From contig CAZQWE010000005.1 of assembly GCA_964597045.1 (NCBI GenBank), positions 124,001-188,000 of the forward strand: a stretch of DNA of 64,000 nucleotides. The letters run 5' to 3'. The notes under the pieces are model-generated. The model searched no databases and was not told the origin of the DNA. It worked only from the letters and a program-made list of their open reading frames with translations. This DNA comes from UBA9655 sp964597045. GTDB lineage: Bacteria > Pseudomonadota > Alphaproteobacteria > UBA9655. The translations under genes and the position numbers were made by a program. Positions 1 to 9,880 of this stretch are shown in pieces. Within the stretch, counting starts at the first letter, position 1, and every line of letters begins with the position of its first letter.

Positions 1-1761
1 AAGAGTCTTATCATCGACCACACTTCCGCCCATGGAAATGTTCTGTCGAATCGTGCCTCCAAACAGGAAAATGTCCTGGGGTATATACCCTATATTGGCT
101 CTTAAATCGGCAGGATCAATTTGACGTATATCCGTCCCATCGATCAGAACAGTTCCAGATGTGGCTGTATAAAACCCTAAAATTAACTTTTCGATGGTTG
201 TTTTCCCAGAGCCAATTCGGCCAATAAAGGCAACCTTCTCTCCTGGATTCACCTTAAAGGAAAGCTTATTTAAAATAAGTCCCTTATGGCCAGGATAGGA
301 GAAATCAACATCTTTAAACTCTATACCCCCTTGAAAGGTAGGACGGTGAACAAAACGAATCGATTTGGGTCTCTCGACTGGCAAGCGTATTAATTGATTC
401 AATCTCTTCAAGGATTCCATTGACTGATTCAATCGAGTTAAGAGGGAAACGACTTGCGTGAGAGGACCCATCGCCCTCCCCGAAAGAATAGAACAGGCAA
501 TAAGACCGCCCATGGTTAATTGTTGTTCAGCTATTAAGTAAACTCCAACGATCATAACACCAACAACAGTAATATTTTGAGCAAACGTGGAGAGATTCAC
601 AGCGAGAGCAGAAAGAAATCGGGTCACATTTGTCGATGAAGCGGCTTGTGCCACAAAGTTCTCCCATGAACTTTGCATCTTTCCTTCCACACCGAGTCCT
701 TTAATGGTTTCGAGACCTTGAATCGATTGAATAAGAAGAGCATGCTTTTGGCCTCCTTCTGCATAGGTTTTTTTAATAGAATTGACGAGAGGTTTTTGCA
801 AAAGGTAACTCGTGAGCAAAACGAGGGGAACCATAATTAAAGGAACAAGTGCAACAGGTCCTGCAATCAAATAAATGATAAAAATAAATAGAAAAATAAA
901 AGGTAAATCAACAAGTGCGGATAAGGTAGCTGAAGAAATAAATTCCCTTAGGGTTTCAAATTCCCGCAGCTGATGAGCGAGAGTTCCTGATGACTTTGGA
1001 CGGGCTTCAAGCTTAAGGGCGAGCATCTGTTCATAAAGCCGACTTGCAAGGAGAATGTCAGCATTTTTTCCAGCCACATCTAAAAAATAGCCCCGAATGG
1101 TTCTTAAAATAAAATCGAAAATAAACACGATAAAAACGCCGATAGCCAAGAACCAAAGAGTTGTCATGGCATTATTAGGAACAACTCGATCGTATACAGC
1201 CATCACAAAGACCGTACTCGCCAGAGTGAATAAATTTATAAAAACCGATGTGAGAATAACCTGTGAGTAAATTGGCCAAAATTGAAGAAGCGTCCCCCAA
1301 AACCAATTTTGTTGAGGGGACTCCCTCGGCTCTTCTTGAGCCAAAGTCTCCTCCCACCTTTTATGGGTTAGTATGAGGGTACCATCATACCTCTTCCTTA
1401 GCTCTGAAAGAGGCATGGAACGAGATAAGAACTTACCCCCGGGGAACATAACAGTTGCGTGTTTATTATCGATGCTTTCTAAAACACAAGCATCTCCATT
1501 CTTTAAGATGAGAACACAAGGAGTGAGATCATTACTTATATCTTCAAAATCTTTAGAAACTTGGAGAGCATCAATATTGATACGGTCAGCAGCCCGAATA
1601 AAAAGCTCTGTTGTAAATTTCCCCTCAACAGGCATCCCAACTTTTAATGACGTTGCTGAAGTTGGACGATCATAAATTCCACTGAGTACAACTAAACATT
1701 CCAGTAATGGATCTATATTATCGAGTGAGGTTGCTGGAAATATTTCTTTAATTTCACTCAT
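1..1761 (-). CDS. Type I secretion ABC transporter, LapB-like (partial, C-terminus beyond the window)
   Basis: The minus strand is open from an ATG at 1761 to the window edge (587 codons, no stop), so the C-terminus is missing. Order of parts: an N-terminal C39-peptidase-like domain (about residues 15-130) starting DPLLECLVVLSGI, which lacks the catalytic Cys of true C39 peptidases; a six-helix membrane domain (about 150-450); and an ATPase domain with Walker A GRIGSGKTT and a following Q-loop region (GYIPQD). The degenerate C39 domain and the GRIGSGKTT motif are typical of the LapB subfamily, which exports large RTX-type adhesins through an HlyD adaptor and a TolC-type channel. The divergent TolC-like gene next door supports this. 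The adaptor is not in the window and probably lies further left. Confidence 0.9.
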   Translation of the reverse strand, partial: MSEIKEIFPATSLDNIDPLLECLVVLSGIYDRPTSATSLKVGMPVEGKFTTELFIRAADRINIDALQVSKDFEDISNDLTPCVLILKNGDACVLESIDNKHATVMFPGGKFLSRSMPLSELRKRYDGTLILTHKRWEETLAQEEPRESPQQNWFWGTLLQFWPIYSQVILTSVFINLFTLASTVFVMAVYDRVVPNNAMTTLWFLAIGVFIVFIFDFILRTIRGYFLDVAGKNADILLASRLYEQMLALKLEARPKSSGTLAHQLREFETLREFISSATLSALVDLPFIFLFIFIIYLIAGPVALVPLIMVPLVLLTSYLLQKPLVNSIKKTYAEGGQKHALLIQSIQGLETIKGLGVEGKMQSSWENFVAQAASSTNVTRFLSALAVNLSTFAQNITVVGVMIVGVYLIAEQQLTMGGLIACSILSGRAMGPLTQVVSLLTRLNQSMESLKRLNQLIRLPVERPKSIRFVHRPTFQGGIEFKDVDFSYPGHKGLILNKLSFKVNPGEKVAFIGRIGSGKTTIEKLILGFYTATSGTVLIDGTDIRQIDPADLRANIGYIPQDIFLFGGTIRQNISMGGSVVDDKTL

Positions 1762-1884
1762 TGTTTTCTCAACATCCTTATTTTTATTTTCATGTTTTTT
1801 TAAGGTCGTCGCTAAAAATTATAGCAATCCAATCCTAAATCGATCATAATCTGAAAAAGTTAACAAAAAAATAATAAGCCATTC

Positions 1885-3237
1885 ATGATTAATAAAACTA
1901 TTTACACCGTCACTTTTGCTAGTTTTTTGTCCTTTGTGACACTTTTACAAGCAACCACATTAAAAGAAACGGTTGTCGTCACTCTTGAAACCCATCCCTC
2001 AATTAGTGCCCAAGAAGCTGCCTCAAAAGCCACTGAATTTCAAATTGATGCCGCAATGGCAGGTTATTTTCCGACACTTGACGTATTTGGGTCCGTGGGA
2101 CGACAATATACACGCATTGTTGAGAGGCTTGATCCCCCTCTCTCTTTTCCCCTGCAAGGACATGCAACACGTAATGTCGCAAACCCTGTTATTAGTTTTC
2201 GTCAAAATATATTTGATGGTATGGCAACTCCATTCGCTGTAGAGCAAGCCAAGGCCTTAAATCAACAAGCTCTTTCAACCCTTGGATTAACAAGAGAGCA
2301 AATTGCCTTTCAAGCAGTGACAGCTCATGCAAATGTTTATGCTCAGCAAGCGTTACTCGAAATTTATGAGGACAGTATCAAAAAGCATGAAGAAATTTTA
2401 AGACAAGTCAAAAAACGGGTCGAGGGAGGTATCAGTACGATTGCAGATGTTGATCAAGTCTTATCCAGATTAGAGCAAGCCAAGGTTATCAAAGAAAGAA
2501 CAGAAGGGGAGCTGGAAGCAGCTATTGCTAATTACATCTCAATTGCTGACTTTCATCCTCAAAAATTACAAACTCCTAACTTTCCAAGGGATTTATATGG
2601 GGAAAGTTTAGATTCCATATTAGCACGGGTTTACAACAATAATCCCAATGTTCTTGTTTCACGTACCCAGCTAGAGGTTGCAGAAGCTCAACTTGATCAA
2701 ACCTTAACTCCTTTTCTTCCTACGATTCGTGTTGAGTTAAATGCGAACGATCCTGTCCTCAATCCAGGTGGTGTAAAGGGAAGGAACGGGGTTTATACAG
2801 CCCAAGTTGTGGGTCAGTATAATTTATATAGCGGGGGAAAAGATCTAGCCAATCGTCAGGCTCAGATTGAAAAAGTTGTTCAGGCGAAAAAATTATTAGA
2901 TGCTTCCTGGCGAAATGCAAAAAATCAAGCCAGCTCAGCCTATGCTAAGTTATTGAGTTCAGATCAGCAAGTCAATGAACTCGATGTGAGCGTGGATGTT
3001 AACAGAAAACTGATCCGAGAGTATGAGTTGCAATTCCAGCTTGTGTCCCTTCCCATTCCTTTTTTGCTTGATGCCTATGTTTCCTATTACCAATCAAAGG
3101 CTGACTTAATAAATCAAGAAGCTCAAGAAGTTGTGAATTATGCACTGGTTCTGGCTTCCATGGGAGAACTTGTGGCTTATTTTGAAAAAAAGTCACTGAA
3201 GATGCAGAAGGAATGCATGCCAAGTGAAGCTTCATAG
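1885..3237 (+). CDS. TolC family outer membrane channel protein
   Basis: A 450-residue protein with an N-terminal signal peptide (MINKTIYTVTFASFLSF..., cleavage near residue 23) followed by the two TolC-type halves rich in long amphipathic helices (for example AQEAASKATEFQIDAAMAGY and the repeat-like segment near residue 265). Length and pattern fit the TolC/AggA/LapE outer membrane factors, which form the exit duct for type I secretion. It is divergent from the LapB-like transporter, separated by about 120 bp that must hold both promoters, so the two probably work as one exporter. The start is the ATG after the AT-rich leader; no strong Shine-Dalgarno is visible. Confidence 0.9.
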   Translation: MINKTIYTVTFASFLSFVTLLQATTLKETVVVTLETHPSISAQEAASKATEFQIDAAMAGYFPTLDVFGSVGRQYTRIVERLDPPLSFPLQGHATRNVANPVISFRQNIFDGMATPFAVEQAKALNQQALSTLGLTREQIAFQAVTAHANVYAQQALLEIYEDSIKKHEEILRQVKKRVEGGISTIADVDQVLSRLEQAKVIKERTEGELEAAIANYISIADFHPQKLQTPNFPRDLYGESLDSILARVYNNNPNVLVSRTQLEVAEAQLDQTLTPFLPTIRVELNANDPVLNPGGVKGRNGVYTAQVVGQYNLYSGGKDLANRQAQIEKVVQAKKLLDASWRNAKNQASSAYAKLLSSDQQVNELDVSVDVNRKLIREYELQFQLVSLPIPFLLDAYVSYYQSKADLINQEAQEVVNYALVLASMGELVAYFEKKSLKMQKECMPSEAS

Positions 3238-3337
3238 ATCATAACTTGCCTTTGGCCGCAAAGTACGGTATACGTCAGGCGTATGAGATTTTACGCATAG
3301 GAATGCCTAAAATATTAACAAAACAAAGGAAGTATGG

Positions 3338-3790
3338 ATGCCTGAAAAATTTGTAGTAGATGGTGAGTCTGTTCGTGGACTTGCTAAACTTCTCGAGGAA
3401 ACAGGTCTAACGGAAATCGAATATCAAGTAGGTGTTCATCGTATTCGTGTCGCTCGTGGGGGAATACAAGCACCTCTCTCTCATGTTGCTCCTCCGCCAC
3501 CACCTCCAGCAGCTACTCATCAAAGTCCCGTTTCCGAAACCATGCCATCACCTCAAGGAGAAACCATTTCTTCTCCAATGGTTGGGACGGTTTATCTTTC
3601 AGGTGAGCCGGGTTCAGCTCCGTTTATTAAATCCGGGGACACGGTAAAGAAGGGAGATACCTTACTTATCGTCGAAGCGATGAAGGTGATGAACCCTATT
3701 CGTGCTCCAAGAGATGGAAAAATCTTGAAGATTTGCGTCAATGATGCCTCACCCGTTGAGTTTGGGGAAGCACTCGTCATTCTCGAATAA
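3338..3790 (+). CDS. accB: Acetyl-CoA carboxylase biotin carboxyl carrier protein
   Basis: A 150-residue BCCP. The C-terminal biotinyl domain (about residues 75-150) carries the EAMKVMN motif, whose Lys (about residue 116) is the biotin attachment site; a Pro/Ala-rich linker (about 50-62) separates it from the N-terminal part. It carries CO2 between biotin carboxylase and carboxyltransferase in the first step of fatty acid synthesis. GGAAG lies just upstream of the ATG. accC follows 15 bp downstream in the usual accBC operon order. Confidence 0.97.
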   Translation: MPEKFVVDGESVRGLAKLLEETGLTEIEYQVGVHRIRVARGGIQAPLSHVAPPPPPPAATHQSPVSETMPSPQGETISSPMVGTVYLSGEPGSAPFIKSGDTVKKGDTLLIVEAMKVMNPIRAPRDGKILKICVNDASPVEFGEALVILE

Positions 3791-3805
3791 CAGAGGATAT
3801 TTATC

Positions 3806-5158
3806 ATGTTTCAAAAGATTCTTATCGCCAACCGAGGCGAAATTGCTCTCCGTATTTTAAGAGCCTGTCGTGAGATGGGGATTAAGGTTGTGGCTGTGCA
3901 TTCTTCAGCCGACCACGATGCCATGCATGTCCGTCTTGCGGATGAAAGCGTATGTATTGGACCTGCCCCCTCAAGGGATAGCTATTTAAACATTCAAGCC
4001 ATCCTCTCTGCCGCTGAAGTTTGTGGGGTGGATGCCATCCATCCAGGCGTTGGTTTTCTCTCTGAGAATGCTGGATTTGCTGAGATGGTGGAGGAACACG
4101 GAATTACATTTATTGGTCCTACCCCAGAACATATCCTTCTCATGGGGGACAAGATTACAGCAAAGGATACGGCTATAGAGCTTGGGATTCCTGTTGTCCC
4201 TGGATCAGAAGGCGCTTTAGGCGAGGATGTTGATGGACTTGCGGAGCGAATTGGTTATCCTGTGCTGATTAAAGCAGCCTCTGGAGGTGGTGGCAAGGGG
4301 ATGAAGGTAGCTCGTACAGCTAGTGACCTCGACGAAGCTCTCAGGCTTGCAAAGGCTGAAGCCAAAGCCTGCTTTAATAATGACCAAGTTTATATGGAAA
4401 AATATCTGAGTCATCCGCGTCACATTGAAATACAAGTCATCGCAGATACCCACGGGAATGTTTGTCATCTCGGCGAAAGAGATTGCTCTCTTCAAAGACG
4501 GCACCAGAAGGTTTGGGAAGAGGCTCCCTCACCGGCAATAACACCTGAAGCGCGCGAAAAACTTGGAGAAATTGTTCGTAAAGCCATAAAAAAGCTAGGC
4601 TATCGTGGGGTCGGTACCATCGAGTTCCTTTTTGAAGATGGCGAATTTTATTTCATAGAAATGAATACACGCCTTCAAGTGGAACACCCGATTACAGAGA
4701 TGATTACGGGGATTGACCTTGTGCGAGAGCAAATACGAATTGCTGCAGGACTTCCTTTAAGTTTTAAACAGGAAGATCTTCAATTTAAAGGCCATGCCAT
4801 TGAATGTCGTATTAATGCGGAAGATCCGGAGTCCTTTATCCCTTCCCCTGGTAAAATTCAGGATTACCTTGCCCCAGGAGGTTATGGCGTTCGCGTCGAC
4901 AGTGCCATGTATCAAGGCTACCAAATACCACCCCATTATGACAGCCTCATTGCAAAGCTGATCGTTTATGGGGACACTCGAGAGGAATGTATTAAGCGCG
5001 TTGAAAGAGCCCTTCATGAATATGTGATAACGGGAGTGAATACGCTCTTGCCCCTTCACAGGGATCTTGCTGAGGCGGAAGATATGTTAAGTGGGAATTA
5101 TGACATCCACTGGCTGGAGAAGTGGCTCGCTCTCAAGGTTGTGAAAGAAGCGGCTTAA
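3806..5158 (+). CDS. accC: Acetyl-CoA carboxylase, biotin carboxylase subunit
   Basis: 450 residues, the normal length for AccC. The N-terminus (KILIANRGEIALRILRAC) and the ATP-grasp glycine-rich loop (KAASGGGGKGMKVA, about residues 155-168) are clear, as is the EMNTRLQVEHPITE active-site segment (about 288-301). It carboxylates the biotin on AccB using ATP and bicarbonate. It forms an operon with accB; the carboxyltransferase genes are not here. A parS site follows 5 bp after the stop codon. Confidence 0.98.
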   Translation: MFQKILIANRGEIALRILRACREMGIKVVAVHSSADHDAMHVRLADESVCIGPAPSRDSYLNIQAILSAAEVCGVDAIHPGVGFLSENAGFAEMVEEHGITFIGPTPEHILLMGDKITAKDTAIELGIPVVPGSEGALGEDVDGLAERIGYPVLIKAASGGGGKGMKVARTASDLDEALRLAKAEAKACFNNDQVYMEKYLSHPRHIEIQVIADTHGNVCHLGERDCSLQRRHQKVWEEAPSPAITPEAREKLGEIVRKAIKKLGYRGVGTIEFLFEDGEFYFIEMNTRLQVEHPITEMITGIDLVREQIRIAAGLPLSFKQEDLQFKGHAIECRINAEDPESFIPSPGKIQDYLAPGGYGVRVDSAMYQGYQIPPHYDSLIAKLIVYGDTREECIKRVERALHEYVITGVNTLLPLHRDLAEAEDMLSGNYDIHWLEKWLALKVVKEAA

Positions 5159-5163
5159 GTAAG

Positions 5164-5183
5164 AATGTTTCACGTGAAACATT
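5164..5183. other. parS site (ParB-binding centromere), copy 1
   Basis: Perfect 20-bp palindrome AATGTTTCACGTGAAACATT containing the canonical 16-bp parS core TGTTTCACGTGAAACA. It lies in the 26-bp gap between the converging accC and alaS genes. ParB binds such sites near the origin to organise chromosome segregation (known from many bacteria). It is one of five copies in this window. Confidence 0.93.
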
Positions 5184-5184
5184 T

Positions 5185-7812
5185 TTATGAAAGCTTGTTC
5201 CGAAGTTCTTCTACAATCATTGAAATACCTTGAGGATTAGATCCACCTGCTTGAGCCAGATCAGGACGACCTCCTCCTCCTTGTCCTCCAATGGAAGGGA
5301 CAACTTTTCGAATTAAATCGACAGCATTGAGTTTTGAAAGAAGATCCTCACTCACACCAATGACAAGAGAGACTTTCCCTTCGTTTTCACTCACAACCGT
5401 AAAGAGGCCTGATTTAAATTCCTTTTTCATGTCATCGACAATGGATTTAAGATCTTGAGGGGGAATGTCTTTAAGCTCTCGATAATAGAGGGGAATGCCA
5501 TTCACTACTTCAGGTTTTAAGGAAGGACCCGATGTTGATGTAGCGACTTTCTGTCTTAAAGATCCCATCTCCTTCTCGAGGACTTTTCTTTCCTCAAAAA
5601 GTTGACTAACCTTATCCATTACAGCCGTGGGCGAAACCTTTAATTTTTCCGCAAGACTGAGTACGGTCTTCAGTTGATCATTGGCAAAATCTTCTGCGGC
5701 CCGTCCTGTTAATGCCTCGATCCTTCGAACACCTGCTGCAATGCCCGATTCAGAAATAATCTTAAAATAGCCTATATCTCCTGTTTGAAAGACGTGCGTC
5801 CCTCCGCAAAGCTCAATAGAATAGGGTTCCCCCGTTTCTTGACCCATGGAAACCACACGAACTTCTTCGCCATATTTCTCTCCAAAAAGGGCCAGAGCAC
5901 CAACCTTTGAAGCTTCCTCAGGTTTCATAACACGGACGTTTGTTGGAATATTGAGTCGAACTTGATCATTCACTTCCCGTTCAATGAGAAGAATTTCTTC
6001 TGCAGATAAGGGCTTATGGTGGCTATAATCGAACCTCAGGCGGTCAGGTGCCACAAGAGATCCTTTCTGTGTTACATGAGCGCCTATACGCTTCCTAAGG
6101 GCTCTATGAAGAAGATGGGTCGCTGAATGATTTGACCGAAGGAGAGTTCGGCGATCTGCATCCACACGGAGGTGAACGGTTTCACCAACATTAAATTCCC
6201 CTTTGGTGACTTTCCCCAAATGAACTATAAGATCTCCCAGTTTGCGAACCGTATCTTCGATTTGAATTTCACCGGATGATGAGGTGATAACACCTGTGTC
6301 TCCAACTTGTCCTCCCGACTCTCCATAAAAAGGTGTCTGATTCACAAGTAGAGAAACCTTATCTCCAGTTTTGACACTTTTTACTTCTTTCCCATCCCGA
6401 ATGAGAGAGTCGATAACGCCTTCAGCCGTTGTAACTTTATACCCCAGAAATTCTGTTGGGGGGAGTTTTTCACGAATTTCAAACCACAATGGATCGGTTT
6501 TACTTTCACCTGAGCCAGCCCAGGAAGCCCTAGCCTCCTCTTTTTGTCGCGCCATCGCGTCTTGAAAACCGGATAAATCAACAGATTTTCCCTCAGCTTT
6601 CAAAACATCCTGTGTCAGATCCAAAGGGAAACCATAGGTATCATAAAGTTTGAAGGCAACATCTCCTGGAAGAAGATCTTTGACTTTTGTCGATTCTTCT
6701 GTAAGAAGCTTCAGTCCCTTATCAAGGGTTTGACGAAAACGCTCTTCTTCCAAACTTAAAGTTTCGATCATCAAAGGTTGAGCCCGAGAGAGCTCAGGAT
6801 AAGCCATTCCCATCTTTTCAACGAGAGTAGGCACAAGTTTTGCCATAAGGCCGTCCCGGTACCCAAGAAGCTGTACATGTCGCATGGCCCGTCTCATAAT
6901 GCGACGCAAGACATATCCCCGTCCTTCATTACTCGGGAGAAGCCCGTCAGCCATGAGAAAACAACTGGATCTCAAATGATCCGCAATGACCCGGTGTGAA
7001 TCTCTTGCAATCCCCTCCGCTTTCGTCTTTGTGATTTCTTCCGATTCTTCAATAATGGCTCTAAAAATATCCGTATCAAAGTTATCATGCACCCCCTGTA
7101 GAACAGCCGCAAGTCGCTCTATCCCCATCCCTGTATCCACGGAAGGCTTGGGAAGATTCTTAAGCTTTCCATCTACTTGATCATATTGCATGAAAACCAG
7201 ATTCCAAATTTCCGTAAACCTATCCCCATGAGCGTCAAGACTTCCGGGAGGCCCACCAGGAATGCTAGGACCGTGGTCATAGAAAATCTCTGAACAGGGA
7301 CCACAGGGACCCGTATCCCCAGCAGACCAGAAATTCTCAGACTTATCAGATATTCGAATAATTTTACTCTCAGCCATGCCAGAAATCTGGCGCCAGAGGC
7401 GAGCCGCATCCTCATCCTCGCTATAGACCGTAATCACAAGCTTTTCGGGTGAAATCCCCCACTCCTTGGTAATAAGCGTCCAAGCGAGCTCAATCGCCTC
7501 TTCCTTAAAATAATCCCCAAAGGAGAAATTCCCCAGCATTTCAAAGAAGGTATGATGGCGTGCCGTATGCCCCACATTCTCAAGATCATTGTGCTTGCCC
7601 CCAGCTCGAATACACTTTTGAGCCGAGGTTGCCCTTGTAAATCCAAGGTTTTCTTGTCCCGTAAACACGTTCTTGAATTGAACCATTCCTGCACTTGTAA
7701 AGAGAAGGGTTGGATCGTTATGAGGAATCAGAGAACTTGAAGGAACAACCGTATGTTTCCTATTCTTAAAGTACTCTAAAAAAAATGACCGAATGTCAGC
7801 AGTGGTTGTCAT
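5185..7812 (-). CDS. alaS: Alanyl-tRNA synthetase
   Basis: 875 residues, full length. The class II catalytic core is N-terminal (SAGMVQFKNVFTG, GRGYVLRRIMRRA). The editing domain carries HSATHLLH (HxxxH) and the distal CGGTH motif that together bind zinc. The C-terminal DHHA1-like domain ends GGQGGGGRPDLAQAGG. It charges tRNA-Ala and should also charge the tmRNA encoded at 47.3-47.6 kb, which has a G3-U70 acceptor pair. It follows recA with a 2-bp gap, the common alphaproteobacterial recA-alaS operon. Confidence 0.98.
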   Translation of the reverse strand: MTTTADIRSFFLEYFKNRKHTVVPSSSLIPHNDPTLLFTSAGMVQFKNVFTGQENLGFTRATSAQKCIRAGGKHNDLENVGHTARHHTFFEMLGNFSFGDYFKEEAIELAWTLITKEWGISPEKLVITVYSEDEDAARLWRQISGMAESKIIRISDKSENFWSAGDTGPCGPCSEIFYDHGPSIPGGPPGSLDAHGDRFTEIWNLVFMQYDQVDGKLKNLPKPSVDTGMGIERLAAVLQGVHDNFDTDIFRAIIEESEEITKTKAEGIARDSHRVIADHLRSSCFLMADGLLPSNEGRGYVLRRIMRRAMRHVQLLGYRDGLMAKLVPTLVEKMGMAYPELSRAQPLMIETLSLEEERFRQTLDKGLKLLTEESTKVKDLLPGDVAFKLYDTYGFPLDLTQDVLKAEGKSVDLSGFQDAMARQKEEARASWAGSGESKTDPLWFEIREKLPPTEFLGYKVTTAEGVIDSLIRDGKEVKSVKTGDKVSLLVNQTPFYGESGGQVGDTGVITSSSGEIQIEDTVRKLGDLIVHLGKVTKGEFNVGETVHLRVDADRRTLLRSNHSATHLLHRALRKRIGAHVTQKGSLVAPDRLRFDYSHHKPLSAEEILLIEREVNDQVRLNIPTNVRVMKPEEASKVGALALFGEKYGEEVRVVSMGQETGEPYSIELCGGTHVFQTGDIGYFKIISESGIAAGVRRIEALTGRAAEDFANDQLKTVLSLAEKLKVSPTAVMDKVSQLFEERKVLEKEMGSLRQKVATSTSGPSLKPEVVNGIPLYYRELKDIPPQDLKSIVDDMKKEFKSGLFTVVSENEGKVSLVIGVSEDLLSKLNAVDLIRKVVPSIGGQGGGGRPDLAQAGGSNPQGISMIVEELRNKLS

Positions 7813-7814
7813 GG

Positions 7815-8846
7815 TTATGCAGCCGTGTCCTCAGAAATTTCTGTGGCAAGAAGTTTATCACTCAACGCATTGACATTGGACCGAATGGCGGTCTCAATTT
7901 CCTCAGCAACGGCAGGATTATCCTTTAAAAATTGACGAGTATTCTCACGGCCCTGTCCAATCCGTTGACCCTTATAGGAGTACCAAGATCCTGACTTTTC
8001 AATGAGATTCGCTTTAACAGCTAGATCAATGACCTCACCTGTCTTTGAAATGCCTTCACCGTACATGATGTCAAATTCTACAACTTTAAAGGGAGGCGCC
8101 ATCTTGTTTTTCACAACCTTCACACGGGTTTGGTTTCCAACTACTTCATCCCTATCCTTAAGGGATCCAATACGGCGGATATCTAAACGAACAGAAGCAT
8201 AGAATTTTAAAGCATTTCCACCTGTGGTTGTTTCTGGATTTCCAAACATCACACCAATTTTATGACGAATTTGGTTAATAAAAATGACCATACAGTTGGT
8301 TTTTGAAACTGAACCGGTGAGCTTCCTTAAAGCTTGGCTCATGAGACGAGCTTGTAGACCCACGTGCGTATCTCCCATCTCCCCTTCGAGTTCTGCCCGA
8401 GGAACAAGAGCGGCCACACTGTCCACAACAAGAACATCAACAGCGCCTGAACGAACGAGGGTGTCTGCAATCTCAAGAGCTTGCTCACCAGCATCGGGCT
8501 GAGAGATAATCAGATCGTCTGTTTTAACACCTAGTTTGCGCGCATAGACTGGATCTAAAGCATGTTCCGCGTCCACAAATGCACATGTTCCTCCCGCCTT
8601 TTGAGCTTCGGCAATAGCATGAAGAGCCAGCGTTGTTTTACCGGAACTTTCAGGGCCATAAATTTCAATGATACGTCCCTTGGGAAGTCCCCCAATCCCA
8701 AGAGCAATGTCAAGACTCAGAGATCCCGTAGAAATCGCGGAGACATCATCAACCGTGTCCCGTTGACCAAGACGCATAATCGACCCCTTCCCAAAGGCTT
8801 TTTCAATTTGTCCGAGGGCGGCTTCAAGGGCTTTTTGCTTATCCAT
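7815..8846 (-). CDS. recA: Recombinase A
   Basis: 343 residues, normal for RecA. Walker A is GPESSGKTT (about residues 65-73), followed by the conserved FVDAEHALDP segment, a Walker B-like VDVLVVDSVAAL, and loop L2 with the GNPETTTGGNALKF signature. It drives homologous recombination and LexA self-cleavage. alaS is directly downstream. I saw no convincing alphaproteobacterial LexA box (GTTC-N7-GTTC) in the 100 bp upstream. Confidence 0.98.
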   Translation of the reverse strand: MDKQKALEAALGQIEKAFGKGSIMRLGQRDTVDDVSAISTGSLSLDIALGIGGLPKGRIIEIYGPESSGKTTLALHAIAEAQKAGGTCAFVDAEHALDPVYARKLGVKTDDLIISQPDAGEQALEIADTLVRSGAVDVLVVDSVAALVPRAELEGEMGDTHVGLQARLMSQALRKLTGSVSKTNCMVIFINQIRHKIGVMFGNPETTTGGNALKFYASVRLDIRRIGSLKDRDEVVGNQTRVKVVKNKMAPPFKVVEFDIMYGEGISKTGEVIDLAVKANLIEKSGSWYSYKGQRIGQGRENTRQFLKDNPAVAEEIETAIRSNVNALSDKLLATEISEDTAA

Positions 8847-8949
8847 GGGTTTCTCCTAAATGGGTAATGGGTTTAATCCAGACGTCTCTTATGTATTCCA
8901 CAGCTTTTTGTGAAGTGCAATTGGTATTTGTTGCATACGTTTTAAATGA

Positions 8950-9822
8950 TCAAAACACGTTTCTTAAGAGGGGCTCGAATGTCTCTTTAAACCAATGAAT
9001 AAGTTCACTTTTTGATTGACATTTTGTCCTACGCCGCAAGATATCCAAATGGTCTTCAACAGTTCGATTTCCAATATTGAGAAGAATGGCAACCTCCTTG
9101 GCAGTTTTTCCTGTAGAATAATGGGAAAGAACTTCAAGCTGTCGATCTGTTAAGTTATATTTTCTTCTGAGTTCTTCAACTTCATTACTCAAGTTACTCT
9201 TGAGAAGAGAAGAGAAATACTGAACCTTTCTTTGCCAGGGCGTTGTTGGAAGAAAAGCGTTTTCTACACGGGGGAATATTTTTTTTAAATGAGGGGATGT
9301 GCCCATATTTAACCCTATCTCTGGCTTACAAATATCTGAGCTTACTCTATAGAAATGGTCAATAAATTTGTCGAAAACGCCGGAATGCTCCCTCAGAAAT
9401 TGCAGATCATCATTTTGGCTATTTTCCATGGCAAAAAAATAATAATGCAGAGAACCTTTTGATTCTTTAATAACACTATAGCCATTTTTTACATTATTTT
9501 CTCTTACATACATAATCCCTTCATCATCCGTTATTTCCGGCCATATAATTTGTAAAGGTTCAGTTTTGCAAATAAAGGGCGTTATTTTTGAAAAAAATTT
9601 TGTTTTAAATTGAAAATCATAACAAGCAATAGCCTTAATAAAAACCGGCGAATTGGAAACAAGAAAATATTTACCATTGTCAAAAACTTGTCCCTGCCCA
9701 AAATGTTTAATACCAAAAGCATTTTTGAGCGGCGAACAGATTTGATCAAGCCGATGAGAGTGTGTTTCGTTGAATTCTAATACGGATTTGAAATACTTTG
9801 AATTTATAACAGCCGACATCAT
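8950..9822 (-). CDS. LuxR-type HTH transcriptional regulator
   Basis: 290 residues from ATG 9822; an upstream in-frame TTG at 9858 is possible but less likely because a G-rich run lies just before the ATG. The C-terminal LuxR/GerE helix-turn-helix is clear (LTDRQLEVLSHYSTGKTAKEVAILLNIGNR, then TVEDHLDILRRRTKC; about residues 230-280). The N-terminal 200 residues look like a sensory domain, but I cannot assign it to the autoinducer-binding or PAS family. No synthase gene is nearby. The two paralogous genes just upstream each carry a similar palindrome, making this regulator a candidate for controlling them (inference). Confidence 0.85.
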   Translation of the reverse strand: MMSAVINSKYFKSVLEFNETHSHRLDQICSPLKNAFGIKHFGQGQVFDNGKYFLVSNSPVFIKAIACYDFQFKTKFFSKITPFICKTEPLQIIWPEITDDEGIMYVRENNVKNGYSVIKESKGSLHYYFFAMENSQNDDLQFLREHSGVFDKFIDHFYRVSSDICKPEIGLNMGTSPHLKKIFPRVENAFLPTTPWQRKVQYFSSLLKSNLSNEVEELRRKYNLTDRQLEVLSHYSTGKTAKEVAILLNIGNRTVEDHLDILRRRTKCQSKSELIHWFKETFEPLLRNVF

Positions 9823-9880
9823 AACCCCCCATCGAAACCTTAAAAAAAATCTTAACAATTCACATTAAAAACAGCAATGC

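Noticed and set aside
1373..1675. 100-codon plus-strand frame opposite the type I secretion transporter
   Set aside because: The minus strand encodes the N-terminal C39-like domain continuously here; the plus frame is its shadow.
3238..3337. Hairpins between the tolC-like gene and accB as an operator or small RNA
   Set aside because: The short TACG/CGTA arms are only 4-5 bp and not repeated in a clear pattern.
8847..8949. LexA box in the recA promoter
   Set aside because: No GTTC-N7-GTTC or CTG-N10-CAG site of good quality was found.
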